Origin: Labrys okinawensis
GTDB taxonomy: Bacteria; Pseudomonadota; Alphaproteobacteria; Rhizobiales; Labraceae
Length of the DNA stretch: 64,000 nucleotides
NCBI RefSeq assembly: GCF_002982075.1
Contig: NZ_PUEJ01000001.1
Span: forward strand, 186,001-250,000
Reading direction: 5' to 3'
Of the stretch, positions 51,885 through 60,237 are shown piece by piece. Positions within the stretch are counted from its first letter, which is position 1, and every line of letters starts with the position of its first letter. The position numbers and the translations under genes were made by a program. Under the pieces are notes generated by a model. That model was not told where the DNA came from. It saw nothing but the letters and a program-made list of their open reading frames with translations, and did no database searches.

Positions 51885-52730
51885 ATGCCGTCTCCGTCCA
51901 TCGAGGTTTCACTGATCATTTTCGTGATCCTGATGGCGATCGGTATCGCTGGCTTCTTTGCCTCGTCGCGCCCCTATAATATTTTTGCCGAAAGCTGGCG
52001 GCAGGCAGGCATGACGATCATACGCCAGCCGGTTCTCTTCCTTGCGGCCTGGCTGATTTTCGCCGTTCAGGAACTGGTGCCGCCCATGTCCTTCCTGGTG
52101 GCGTGGCCCTCGGGTCTGGTCCAGGTCGGCCTGCTCATCGCCTTCCATGCCATGACGACCTATCTCCTGGCGCGCATTGCGCTGCGCCTGCACCGCGGCC
52201 TCATCCATGACGAATGGCGCCCTGTATTTCCCACCGGCGGGCGGGCGCGGCGCATGGGTTTCTATGTGCTCGTGTGCTGGGCCGTCATAGGCCTGCTCAA
52301 GCATCCGCCCTTGCCGGGCGCGCCCGTCGCGCACGAACAGCTGGTGCGGGGGGCGATCCTGCTCTCCTATGCGCTCGGCTTCATGGCAACAGCGGGCTTG
52401 GCCTTGGTGGGGCCTGCCGCGTCCCTCGACGAGCGTCGGCCGATCCGGACCTCCCTGAGAACGGCGCTGCGCGAACCGATCACCCTGTTGGTCATCATCA
52501 TCGGCATCAGCCTGCAGATCGGCCTCGTGATGGAGGCAGCCAATCTGGCCCTCAGCCGCTATCCGCAAATCGGCGGTTTTCGCCTGTTGGCTGCGCCGGT
52601 CGTCTGGGCGTTCATGGCGCTCGTCCTGTTCATGTCGGAATTCGCGCTGGTGATATTCCTTACGCGCGTGTGGGAGGATCGCTATGAAGAGGACACACGC
52701 AACGCGGCGCACAACTTCAACTGGACCTGA
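51885..52730 (+). CDS. Multi-pass membrane protein of unknown function
   Basis: Membrane protein of 281 residues with about seven helices (VSLIIFVILMAIGIAGFFAS; PVLFLAAWLIFAVQELVPPM; AILLSYALGFMATAGLALVG; ITLLVIIIGISLQIGLVMEA; LVLFMSEFALVIFLTRVWED). No motif recognised. It follows the sorted-protein gene in the same direction, 56 bases apart, and is convergent with the exosortase accessory gene. It could serve polysaccharide export or membrane organisation; I cannot say. Confidence 0.75.
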   Translation: MPSPSIEVSLIIFVILMAIGIAGFFASSRPYNIFAESWRQAGMTIIRQPVLFLAAWLIFAVQELVPPMSFLVAWPSGLVQVGLLIAFHAMTTYLLARIALRLHRGLIHDEWRPVFPTGGRARRMGFYVLVCWAVIGLLKHPPLPGAPVAHEQLVRGAILLSYALGFMATAGLALVGPAASLDERRPIRTSLRTALREPITLLVIIIGISLQIGLVMEAANLALSRYPQIGGFRLLAAPVVWAFMALVLFMSEFALVIFLTRVWEDRYEEDTRNAAHNFNWT

Positions 52731-52739
52731 GCGCAGAAT

Positions 52740-53225
52740 TCAGGATTCGCTGAGCAGGGATGACCAGTCGGGGCCGCCGCCCCGGCATTTACGGGGCGAG
52801 AAGATGGCGAGGCCGATGGAGTCCCAGGGGTTCGACCGGTAAAGGCCGAGCATGACGCCGAGCTTGCGTTGCAGCCAGGGCCAGGCGATGTCTCGAAGAT
52901 GCAGGCTGGGCACGGCCGCACCGCCATAGACCGTGATCACTTCTTCATCGGTCCCCGCCATGCCGGCAAGGATCTGCATGGCATCGCGATGGATCGTTTC
53001 CGTCAACACCGCTCGCATCGGTATGGCGCAATCGGACCGCGTGAAGGAGAGCTCCGGGCCGAGCAGGGTCCGGCGCTGGGTCGCGAGCGAAAAGCCGGCT
53101 TTGGCAAAAACCGATACGATCTGGGCTTCCGGGGCAGGCTGGAGGGGAAGGCGAGCCTGCCGGATAGCCAAGGCAAGGGACCATACCACCAGCGCCGCAG
53201 CCAGGATGTGGAACAGGCGGATCAC
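52740..53225 (-). CDS. Exosortase-coupled membrane-anchored protein
   Basis: Protein of 161 residues with one N-terminal helix (LFHILAAALVVWSLALAIRQ) and an extracytoplasmic domain (ELSFTRSDCAIPMRAVLTET; GGAAVPSLHLRDIAWPWLQR) ending in SPRKCRGGGPDWSSLL. Two cysteines could pair. It overlaps the exosortase stop as ATGA, so it is co-made with it. Exosortases are often paired with EpsI-type accessory proteins; I see no EpsI sequence signature, so only the genomic position supports a shared role. Confidence 0.7.
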   Translation of the reverse strand: MIRLFHILAAALVVWSLALAIRQARLPLQPAPEAQIVSVFAKAGFSLATQRRTLLGPELSFTRSDCAIPMRAVLTETIHRDAMQILAGMAGTDEEVITVYGGAAVPSLHLRDIAWPWLQRKLGVMLGLYRSNPWDSIGLAIFSPRKCRGGGPDWSSLLSES

Positions 53226-54076
53226 GCGGAGGGCTGCATCTGCCGGGGCCTGGCCCGGTAATAAGCGAGGACGAGGATCAGAACGGCATAGAACGCTGCC
53301 AGGATATTCGCGCCCGTGCCTTCATGCCAGGTGAGATATCCATCCTTCGAGGCGCAGATCAGCACCAGGCGCAGCCAATTCAAGGCAAGGGTGGCGCCGG
53401 TGACGAGCAGAAATGCCGTGGAGTCGGAACGACGGAGCGGCCCCCCGAGACCGACGGCGATGATGGCGTAGGCCGTGAGGTTCTGGACCAGGGTGGTCGA
53501 GCTGGCACAGCCCCACATCACGTCGAAGCCGATCGCGTCGGCGGGACGGAGGATGTAGGTGCCGTGGCCCGATACATCCTGTCCCGCCGTCTGCAGCGCG
53601 GTTCGCACGATCGCGGCATCGAGCAGGCCGACGACGTTGTGAAGGACGAGAAAGGGCCAGCCCAGAAGCACGAATTGGGCAGTGAAGGCCAGCAGTGCGA
53701 CGGACGAGGCGCGGCAGGACGGGCGTTTACGCAGGCGCCACGCCGCAAGAAGGGCGAGCGCCAGCGCGGCGGCGAGCGGCACCTGGCGCAGTACGAGGAC
53801 GCAGAAAGCCATCGCCGCGAGGGTCAGGGCGGCCTCGCTCGCCTGGAAGGGAGCGTCGCGCCGCTCGCGTCCGATCAGGCGAACGATCATTGCGATCTCG
53901 ATCACTTCGAGGACGGAGATCACATGGGGCAGGTCGCCGATCTGGCGCAAGGGCTGCTGGCCCAGCCGATAATACAGCCACTCCAGGCAGGCGAGGACGA
54001 GGCACCAGCCATACACGGCATGGCAGGAGATCGCGCGCGAGGGCGCCGCGGCTTCAGGGGCCGGGGAGGGGGCCAT
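53222..54076 (-). CDS. Exosortase/archaeosortase-like membrane protease
   Basis: Membrane protein of 284 residues with about eight helices. The late region carries the exosortase catalytic triad order: cysteine in MWGCASSTTLVQNLTAY (about 189), arginine in LALNWLRLVLIC (about 236) and histidine in YLTWHEGTGANILAAFYA (about 249). Family knowledge: such enzymes cleave C-terminal sorting signals and are found in exopolysaccharide loci, as here. The start lies inside the end of the carbamoyltransferase gene. Likely substrate is the protein encoded at 51181. The overall sequence is divergent from classical EpsH, so the assignment rests on the triad and context. Confidence 0.75.
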   Translation of the reverse strand: MAPSPAPEAAAPSRAISCHAVYGWCLVLACLEWLYYRLGQQPLRQIGDLPHVISVLEVIEIAMIVRLIGRERRDAPFQASEAALTLAAMAFCVLVLRQVPLAAALALALLAAWRLRKRPSCRASSVALLAFTAQFVLLGWPFLVLHNVVGLLDAAIVRTALQTAGQDVSGHGTYILRPADAIGFDVMWGCASSTTLVQNLTAYAIIAVGLGGPLRRSDSTAFLLVTGATLALNWLRLVLICASKDGYLTWHEGTGANILAAFYAVLILVLAYYRARPRQMQPSA

Positions 54077-55862
54077 CGGCGGCGTGCTGGCTGTCGGGCA
54101 TGGCGGCCGGCCCGGTGGTCTGCCGGCGCTGGATCAGCACCTGCCCGAGCACGAGAATGTCCATGCGCGTGCGCAGGAAGCAGTCGAGCGCCTCGCGCGG
54201 CGTGCAGACGATCGGTTCGTTCTCGTTGAAGGAGGTGTTGAGCACCATGGGCACGCCGGTCGACGTGAAAAAGGCGGAAATTAGGGCATGATAGGCTGGG
54301 TTGGCCTGCCGCTGCACCGTCTGCGGTCGCCCGGAGCCGTCCACATGAGTGATGGCGGGCACGAGGGCACGCTTGTCGGGCCGGACCGGCAGGACCTCGG
54401 TCATGAATGGCACCGCATCGATATCCTCGAACCAGTCGGCGGCATGCTCGGCGAGAATGGATGGCGCGAACGGCCGGAATGACTCACGCCGCTTTATCTT
54501 GTGGTTGAGAAGCTGCTTGATGTCCGCCCTACGGGGATCGCACAGGATGGAGCGGCTGCCGAGCGCGCGCGGCCCCCATTCCATGCGCCCCTCGAACCAG
54601 CCGATCACCTTGCCGGCGGCGATGGCGGTTGCCGTCACCTGGCAAAGCTCGGCTTCATCCTCAAAATGCCGGATGTCGCAGTCCATGGCGGCGAGCTTGA
54701 CAGTTTCGGCTGCCAGAAGCCGATTGATCTCATCGGGACCATAGGCCGGACCCCAATAGGCGTGGTCCATCGGGGTTGAGCGGTGGCCCCGGAACTGGTG
54801 CCAGACAGCCAGGGCGGCACCGAGCGATCCGCCGGCGTCGCCGGCCGCAGGCTGCACATAGAGGTGCCGGAAGGCCGAAGTTCGTCTGATCTTGCCATTG
54901 GCCACTGAATTGAGGGCGCAGCCGCCGGCAAAAGCGAGGTTTGGCAGGCGATATTTGTCCCAGACGGCCTGCAGGATATGGTCGAGGACTTCCTCAAAGA
55001 GGGCCTGGGCCGACGATGCGATATCGTGATGGCGTTCGGTCAGTGCCTCATTCGGCGCTCTCGCGGGGCCGAGCAGTCCCTCCAATGCATCCGAGTAGAG
55101 CGGGGCGAAGACCGGGGCTCCGCCCTGCCAGTCGAACGCGATCTTCTCGCGATGGTGCCGGAAATAGCTGAGGTCGAGCGCGAACGTTCCCCAAGCCTCG
55201 AGCCTTACGAGGCGCCGCAGCCTGTCGAGGAAGACCGGCTTGCCATAGGGCGCCAGGCCCATGACCTTGTATTCGTCGCCATAGTGCGGAAAGCCGAGAT
55301 ATTGGGTGAGCGCCTGATAGAACAGGCCGATGGAATGGGGAAACAGCACCCGTTTTTCGACGGTGACCGCGCCGGCGTGCCCGCTGCCCCACGCCGTGGA
55401 GGAAAAGTCGCCGAAGCCGTCGAGGGAGAGGACGGCCGCTTCCTGGAAGGGGGAGGCGAAGAAGGCCGATGCCAGATGGGCCAGGTGATGCTCGACCCGG
55501 TGCACCGTGCCCTTGAAACGCTGCCCGGCAAAGGCGGCGGCGAGTTCATCGGCAATGGAGAGGCGCTTGCGGCGGTTGCGGAAGCGGTCGAGGACAAGAG
55601 AAAGATCGGGCCGGTGACGCAACAAATGAGCCAGGCGCTCGAGGCGATGCACCCTGGGATCGCTGTTGACGGCGACATGGTCGACATCCCCGAGCCCGAT
55701 ACCTGCCTCCCGCAGGCAATAGGCGACGGCCTGGCTGGGAAAGCCCGCCCAGTGCTTGATACGGCGAAAGCGCTCCTCCTCCGCGGCCGCAACGATCTGC
55801 CCGTCCCTGAGAAGGCAGGCGGCGGCATCGGCGTGGTAGGCGTTGAGGCCGAGGATGATCAA
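54054..55862 (-). CDS. Carbamoyltransferase, NodU/CmcH family
   Basis: Carbamoyl-phosphate-dependent O-carbamoyltransferase, 602 residues. Kae1-like N-domain (MIILGLNAYHADAAACLLRD; EHHLAHLASAFFASPFQEAA; SLDGFGDFSSTAWG) and YrdC-like C-domain (GWFEGRMEWGPRALGSRSIL; VLNTSFNENEPIV). The HHLAHLASAF metal-binding stretch and ADA motif are intact. It probably carbamoylates a sugar hydroxyl in the exopolysaccharide. Upstream gene follows in the same direction. Confidence 0.93.
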   Translation of the reverse strand: MIILGLNAYHADAAACLLRDGQIVAAAEEERFRRIKHWAGFPSQAVAYCLREAGIGLGDVDHVAVNSDPRVHRLERLAHLLRHRPDLSLVLDRFRNRRKRLSIADELAAAFAGQRFKGTVHRVEHHLAHLASAFFASPFQEAAVLSLDGFGDFSSTAWGSGHAGAVTVEKRVLFPHSIGLFYQALTQYLGFPHYGDEYKVMGLAPYGKPVFLDRLRRLVRLEAWGTFALDLSYFRHHREKIAFDWQGGAPVFAPLYSDALEGLLGPARAPNEALTERHHDIASSAQALFEEVLDHILQAVWDKYRLPNLAFAGGCALNSVANGKIRRTSAFRHLYVQPAAGDAGGSLGAALAVWHQFRGHRSTPMDHAYWGPAYGPDEINRLLAAETVKLAAMDCDIRHFEDEAELCQVTATAIAAGKVIGWFEGRMEWGPRALGSRSILCDPRRADIKQLLNHKIKRRESFRPFAPSILAEHAADWFEDIDAVPFMTEVLPVRPDKRALVPAITHVDGSGRPQTVQRQANPAYHALISAFFTSTGVPMVLNTSFNENEPIVCTPREALDCFLRTRMDILVLGQVLIQRRQTTGPAAMPDSQHAADGPLPGP

Positions 55863-55878
55863 GCCGGAACCCTTCCTG

Positions 55879-56652
55879 TCATTTCGCCAGGCGCCGATCG
55901 ATCAGGGCCAGCGCGATCAGGCATTCGGCGATCACGCGCTGCAGGGTGTAGTACCAACCCGCCCAGCCATCGAGGACGGCGCCTTTCCGAAACAAGGTAT
56001 AGAAGAACACCAGGAGCGGTGCCGGCCATGCCTGCAGCCTGAGGCGGTCGACCCGGCTCAAGTCCTCCTTCGGGCTGGCGAGCAGGTGGTCCGCCTCGAT
56101 CTGCGCATAGCGCTTCTGTGAATCGACCCATCTGAGAAGGGGCTTGCGGTCGTCGTGATAGAGGGGGGCCGCCAGGGTGCCGACCTCGCCCGCCACGGTG
56201 ACGCGATGGCCATGGCCCTCGTCGCGGTAGCGCGCGGCCTGCCGGCGATAGAGCACCGTGCGGGGCGGATAGAGGGTTCCGCGCAGGGGCCTGCCATGGA
56301 TGCGGTAGATGAAGGCCGCCGAATAGCCCTGCGCCGTCCCCTCACGGAGGGACTGGATTTCGCGGGCAAGATCCTCGCTCAATTCATAATCGGCGTCGAG
56401 CGAGAGCACCCAGGGCGTATCGACGAGGCCGAGCCCGAAATTGCACTGGCCGGCGAAGCTGTCGAAGGGGCGATGCACCACCTCGACATTGGCGTATCGG
56501 CCGGCAATCTCGAGCGTCTCGTCCGTACTGCCGCTGTCCACCAGCAGGATACGCGGCGCCCAGCCGAGCCGATCGAGGCAGCGCGCCAGGTTGGGAGCCT
56601 CGTTGAAGCTCAGGACCAGGACCGTCGTCCGCGGTGCGATCAAGTCAGACAT
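55879..56652 (-). CDS. Family 2 glycosyltransferase
   Basis: Inverting GT-A enzyme, 257 residues. TTVLVLSFNEAPNLARCLDR at the start, ILLVDSGSTDETLEIAGRY for nucleotide binding, and the metal-binding DAD in WVLSLDADYELSEDL. RPLRGTLYPPRTVLYRRQAA resembles the WaaE/KdtX lipopolysaccharide group. A C-terminal membrane-proximal helix (APLLVFFYTLFRKGAVLDG) ties it to the membrane. I chose ATG 56652, inside the end of the GT4 gene; the upstream 21 residues of the open frame are unlikely. Confidence 0.9.
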   Translation of the reverse strand: MSDLIAPRTTVLVLSFNEAPNLARCLDRLGWAPRILLVDSGSTDETLEIAGRYANVEVVHRPFDSFAGQCNFGLGLVDTPWVLSLDADYELSEDLAREIQSLREGTAQGYSAAFIYRIHGRPLRGTLYPPRTVLYRRQAARYRDEGHGHRVTVAGEVGTLAAPLYHDDRKPLLRWVDSQKRYAQIEADHLLASPKEDLSRVDRLRLQAWPAPLLVFFYTLFRKGAVLDGWAGWYYTLQRVIAECLIALALIDRRLAK

Positions 56653-57835
56653 GCACGGCTCTTTCGGCGGGAGCAGCTTCTCCCGCCTGGGCGAGGATGG
56701 CCTCCTGGTAGACATCGATCATGGCAGCCGCAATGCCGGGCCAGGAGAATTGCTCGCGAGCCGTCTTCTCGCCGGCCTGTCCCAGCCGGGCGGCAAAGTC
56801 AGCGTCTGCCAGGAGGGAGGAGAGCGCCGCGCCAAGCGCCGCAGGGGAGCCTTCGACGACAAGGCCGCAGCCGGCGTCGGCGACCACATCGGCAAGCCCC
56901 ACTTCGGGGGTGACGACGACAGGGCGGGCGCAGGCCATCGCCTCCAAGACGGCGTTGCCGAAGTTCTCCGAATGGGAGGCCAGTGCGAAGGCGGCACAGT
57001 TGCGCAGCAGGTACCATTTCTCCTCGCCATGAACGGGGCCGACGAAGCGGATGCGGGCGTTAACCCCCAATGCTGCGGCGCGTGCCCTCAGCCGGGCGGT
57101 TTCGCCCTCGTCGTCATTGCCGGCGATGACGAGATCGGCATCGGCGACGACCTGCATGGCGTCGATCAAGCGCTCGATGCCCTTCTTCCAGCTGATCCGC
57201 CCCAGAAAGAGGACATAGGGCCGGGCATGATCCCGCGAGAGGAGACCGGCATTGACGGGCGGCGTGTCGATGCCATTGGGCACCAGGGCGAAAGCCCGGG
57301 CCGGCAATGCCAGTTTCTCGATGTCGAGGCGTTCGGATCGGCTGGTCACGTGAATGGCGGCGGCCCCGCCGAGGTTGGCGCGGTCGAAGGCCCGGATCCA
57401 GGCCGATTTCAGCAAGCGGCTTTTGCGCCGGATCAGCGGGCCAACCAGCATTCCCCTGGGCGCCAGCAGATAGGGAATGCCGTTTCGCCGTGCGAATCGT
57501 GCCGCAGCGGTGGTCGGCCACAGGAAGACGGAATGGAGATGCACGATATCGAAGGAGGCGATGTTCTGCGCCAGCTCGCGGCCCATCGCCGGGGAGCGAT
57601 AGAGGCGACGTCCGAGCCCGGCCGGAAAATAGTGGACGTTCACGCCGTCGAGTTGCACCGGCCGATCGGTCGGGACCGGCAGGACACCGTTACCGTCGAC
57701 ATTGGTGGTGTAGACCTGAACGTCGCAGCCGCGGCCTGCCAAGGCGCGGCACAGGCCGTGGACGGCGTGAATAGGCCCGCCATAGCGCAGCGCCGGCAGA
57801 TAGGTCGGCACCACGTGGAGGCAGCGCAGCCTCAA
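56645..57835 (-). CDS. Family 4 glycosyltransferase
   Basis: Retaining GT-B enzyme, 396 residues. Acceptor domain opening LRCLHVVPTYLPALRYGGPI with HAVHGLCRAL, donor-domain YVLFLGRISWKKGIERLIDA (about 197) and the E-x7-E pattern in ASHSENFGNAVLEAMACARP (about 290). It overlaps the exostosin-like gene. Sugar and linkage cannot be told. Confidence 0.92.
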   Translation of the reverse strand: MRLRCLHVVPTYLPALRYGGPIHAVHGLCRALAGRGCDVQVYTTNVDGNGVLPVPTDRPVQLDGVNVHYFPAGLGRRLYRSPAMGRELAQNIASFDIVHLHSVFLWPTTAAARFARRNGIPYLLAPRGMLVGPLIRRKSRLLKSAWIRAFDRANLGGAAAIHVTSRSERLDIEKLALPARAFALVPNGIDTPPVNAGLLSRDHARPYVLFLGRISWKKGIERLIDAMQVVADADLVIAGNDDEGETARLRARAAALGVNARIRFVGPVHGEEKWYLLRNCAAFALASHSENFGNAVLEAMACARPVVVTPEVGLADVVADAGCGLVVEGSPAALGAALSSLLADADFAARLGQAGEKTAREQFSWPGIAAAMIDVYQEAILAQAGEAAPAERAVHV

Positions 57836-58779
57836 GGCGTCAGACCTGCGGTGGTGCGGATCCGCATCTTGACCCGATGTGCCAGCGAATAGCCTTCGCG
57901 CCAGCCCAGCGCCTTCCAGGCGCGGCCGGCCATCGCCCGGCCGCCGGCCTCGTGAGGAAGCGCAACCAGCGTGACGAGCAGGCGATCGAGGAAGATCTCC
58001 GGTGCGAAATGCGCCGCGAAGACCTGGCGCGCGCGTTCGCCCATGGAAGCGGCCTTCCCGCGAGCCTCCTCCAGGATTTGCGGTATGCGCATGATGTCCT
58101 TTTCGGCCACGAAGAGGCTGAACTCCCGCCAGTCGATATCAGGGGGCGGCAGCCAGGCATCGGCGATGATCACCGGTGCACAGCCGAGGGCCATCGCTTC
58201 GAAAAGGCGGATGCTGGAGGCGCCGAAGCCGCGGGGGCAAAGGGCGAATTGCGAGCGGAGCAGCAACTCGCGATAGGTCCTGCGATAGTCGAAATCGGCG
58301 AAACGAGCCGGCGCTGCCACCAGATCGAGGCACGGCGTATCCGGGCTGTCGAGAGCCAGGAGGCGCTCTCGTATCGGATGGGTACTGGCCCGGCCGAGAA
58401 AGGAGAAGAGATGGGCCGGTTCCTTCCGCGGCAGGAAGGCAGCAGCGGCGGGGTGGTCGGGGTCGGGCAGGTAGCTCCAGCTCCGCGCCCAGGGAAGGGC
58501 CTTGGTGAGGGATGGATAGGCCCCCGGCAATATGGCGTAGGGCCAGTCGGATTCCGAGAACAGGAAGTGCCGGGCCGTCGGGTGCTTCGTGACCTGTCGC
58601 CGCAATTGCAGCAGGTCCGCAAGGCCGATATAGCCGCTGTCGAGATGCAACACGATGTCGGGGGCCTCGTCGTCGGCGGCGATCCGGAAGGCCGAGGGTG
58701 GATGCAGCGCCGCCAGTCTGCGGGCTTTCGCGAGAGCGGGGTTTTCCCGCAAGGCCGTCAGGAGAACGCAGGGGCGCAT
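57832..58779 (-). CDS. Exostosin-like glycosyltransferase (GT47 type)
   Basis: Protein of 315 residues. The exostosin signature is seen in HLFSFLGRASTHPIRERLLA (about 119), LLRSQFALCPRGFGASSIRL, EAMALGCAPVIIADAW and IDWREFSLFVAEKDI. In eukaryotes this fold makes heparan sulphate or pectin side chains; bacterial members occur in polysaccharide loci. It could add glucuronic acid, xylose or another sugar. Its stop overlaps the downstream GT4 start. Confidence 0.85.
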   Translation of the reverse strand: MRPCVLLTALRENPALAKARRLAALHPPSAFRIAADDEAPDIVLHLDSGYIGLADLLQLRRQVTKHPTARHFLFSESDWPYAILPGAYPSLTKALPWARSWSYLPDPDHPAAAAFLPRKEPAHLFSFLGRASTHPIRERLLALDSPDTPCLDLVAAPARFADFDYRRTYRELLLRSQFALCPRGFGASSIRLFEAMALGCAPVIIADAWLPPPDIDWREFSLFVAEKDIMRIPQILEEARGKAASMGERARQVFAAHFAPEIFLDRLLVTLVALPHEAGGRAMAGRAWKALGWREGYSLAHRVKMRIRTTAGLTP

Positions 58780-58800
58780 GGGGTTGCGTCGATCATCTTG

Positions 58801-60237
58801 TCAGCGCCCGACCGGCCGGGTTTCCAGCCAGGAGCGCAGGCGTGGCGCCGCCAGCCGAACGAACAGGGCGGTGAGGAGGACCGAAACCATCACGCCGCCG
58901 ACCAGTTTGGCCAGGCTGACTTCCAACAGGGCGGCCTGGGCCAGGATGGCGCAGGCCGAGGTAAAGCCGAGCAGCGGTCCGGCTCGCGGAGAATGCACCA
59001 GCCAGCGGTAGATGCGGCCATAGAGCCAGCCGAACAGCAGGATGACGGCCATCATCGGTAGGGGACCGAAATCGATATAGAGTTCGGCCATATAACCCAG
59101 GCTGATCGAGGTGCCGCGATAGGTGCCCGACAGGCCGCCCGTGTAGTAATTGGTGCGGCGGGTGTCGTCGACCTGGCTCTTGTCGGCAAACAGGATGCGC
59201 GGCATGAAGGGCCGGCTCGTCGCATCCAGGAGGAGCGCGCCCTTCTCATGGGGAATGGTCTGCGGCACGCGGGCGAGAACCACGGCGAACAATTCGACAT
59301 AGGAGACGCGGTGGAGCATCTTCCCGGTCGCCTCCGATATCGAGGCGCCGTCCAGCCTGCCGAGGAGCTGGGCTATGGTGCCCAGCCGGTCGCCGAGGTC
59401 GAGCGTGACGGCCTGTGAGGCCGAGCCGCCGGAGGCCGCGTTGCGATAATCTTCCTTGATGGCCGTCCACAGGATCCCGCTGACGACGATCAGGCAGACC
59501 AGGATCGCTCCGCCGATGACGTGAAGCCCGCGCAGGCGCGTTCCGGCCATGGCCGTTGCAAACAGCGTGAAGAACATCACCGTCTTGAAATCGGAGAAAT
59601 ACCCGCCCGTGCTCATGGCCAGTTCGGCAAGAAAGGCACAGGAAAACAAGGGGTTGCCCAGCTGGTTTCGCACGAAGGATGCATAGGCGAACATCATGAA
59701 GAACGCCCATTTCAACCCGGCCAGAGCGAGGAGCGGCTGCGCCAGCCCGGGACTGAGCGCGGCGGCCTGGAGGGCGCCGACAGCGACGATCGAAGCCACG
59801 AGATACAGGGAAAACCAGGTGGCAAGCGGCCGGGCCAGTACCGCTTCCCGCGCCTGCCGGCTCGCGGCCCTGTCGGGCGGGCCGCTGCCGAGCCGCATGC
59901 CCAACGCCAGGAAGAGCAGGCCGGCCAGGGTCAGCAGGATCGCCGACTTGTTGTCCCCGCCATAGATCGTATAGGCGCCGACGTCGATGCCGAGCCAATT
60001 GGCATGAAAGGCCGATATCGATGCCTGCAGCCATTGATAGGCGAAAATGAACAGCCCGATCGGCGGCTCGCCAGGCCGCCACAGCAGGGCGACGCCGGCG
60101 ACGAGAACGACCAGGCTGAAGGTGGTGAGCAGGGCGTTCTCGGCCGGCAGGTTCAGAATGGCGAGCAGCACCGCGCCGACGATCACGACCCCTGGCAACG
60201 GGGCCGACGAGCGCGGAGAGGTGGCTGACATCGGCAT
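58801..60237 (-). CDS. O-antigen/exopolysaccharide polymerase-like membrane protein (Wzy type)
   Basis: Membrane protein of 478 residues with about 12 helices, for example VVIVGAVLLAILNLPAENAL and FSLVVLVAGVALLWRP. It has a large periplasmic loop (about 290-370, with DDTRRTNYYTGGLSGTYRGT) near the C-terminal third, as usual for Wzy polymerases. Sequence motifs of this group are weak, so the call rests on topology, length and position among glycosyltransferases. ATG 60237 overlaps the upstream GT stop (TGATG). Confidence 0.78.
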   Translation of the reverse strand: MPMSATSPRSSAPLPGVVIVGAVLLAILNLPAENALLTTFSLVVLVAGVALLWRPGEPPIGLFIFAYQWLQASISAFHANWLGIDVGAYTIYGGDNKSAILLTLAGLLFLALGMRLGSGPPDRAASRQAREAVLARPLATWFSLYLVASIVAVGALQAAALSPGLAQPLLALAGLKWAFFMMFAYASFVRNQLGNPLFSCAFLAELAMSTGGYFSDFKTVMFFTLFATAMAGTRLRGLHVIGGAILVCLIVVSGILWTAIKEDYRNAASGGSASQAVTLDLGDRLGTIAQLLGRLDGASISEATGKMLHRVSYVELFAVVLARVPQTIPHEKGALLLDATSRPFMPRILFADKSQVDDTRRTNYYTGGLSGTYRGTSISLGYMAELYIDFGPLPMMAVILLFGWLYGRIYRWLVHSPRAGPLLGFTSACAILAQAALLEVSLAKLVGGVMVSVLLTALFVRLAAPRLRSWLETRPVGR

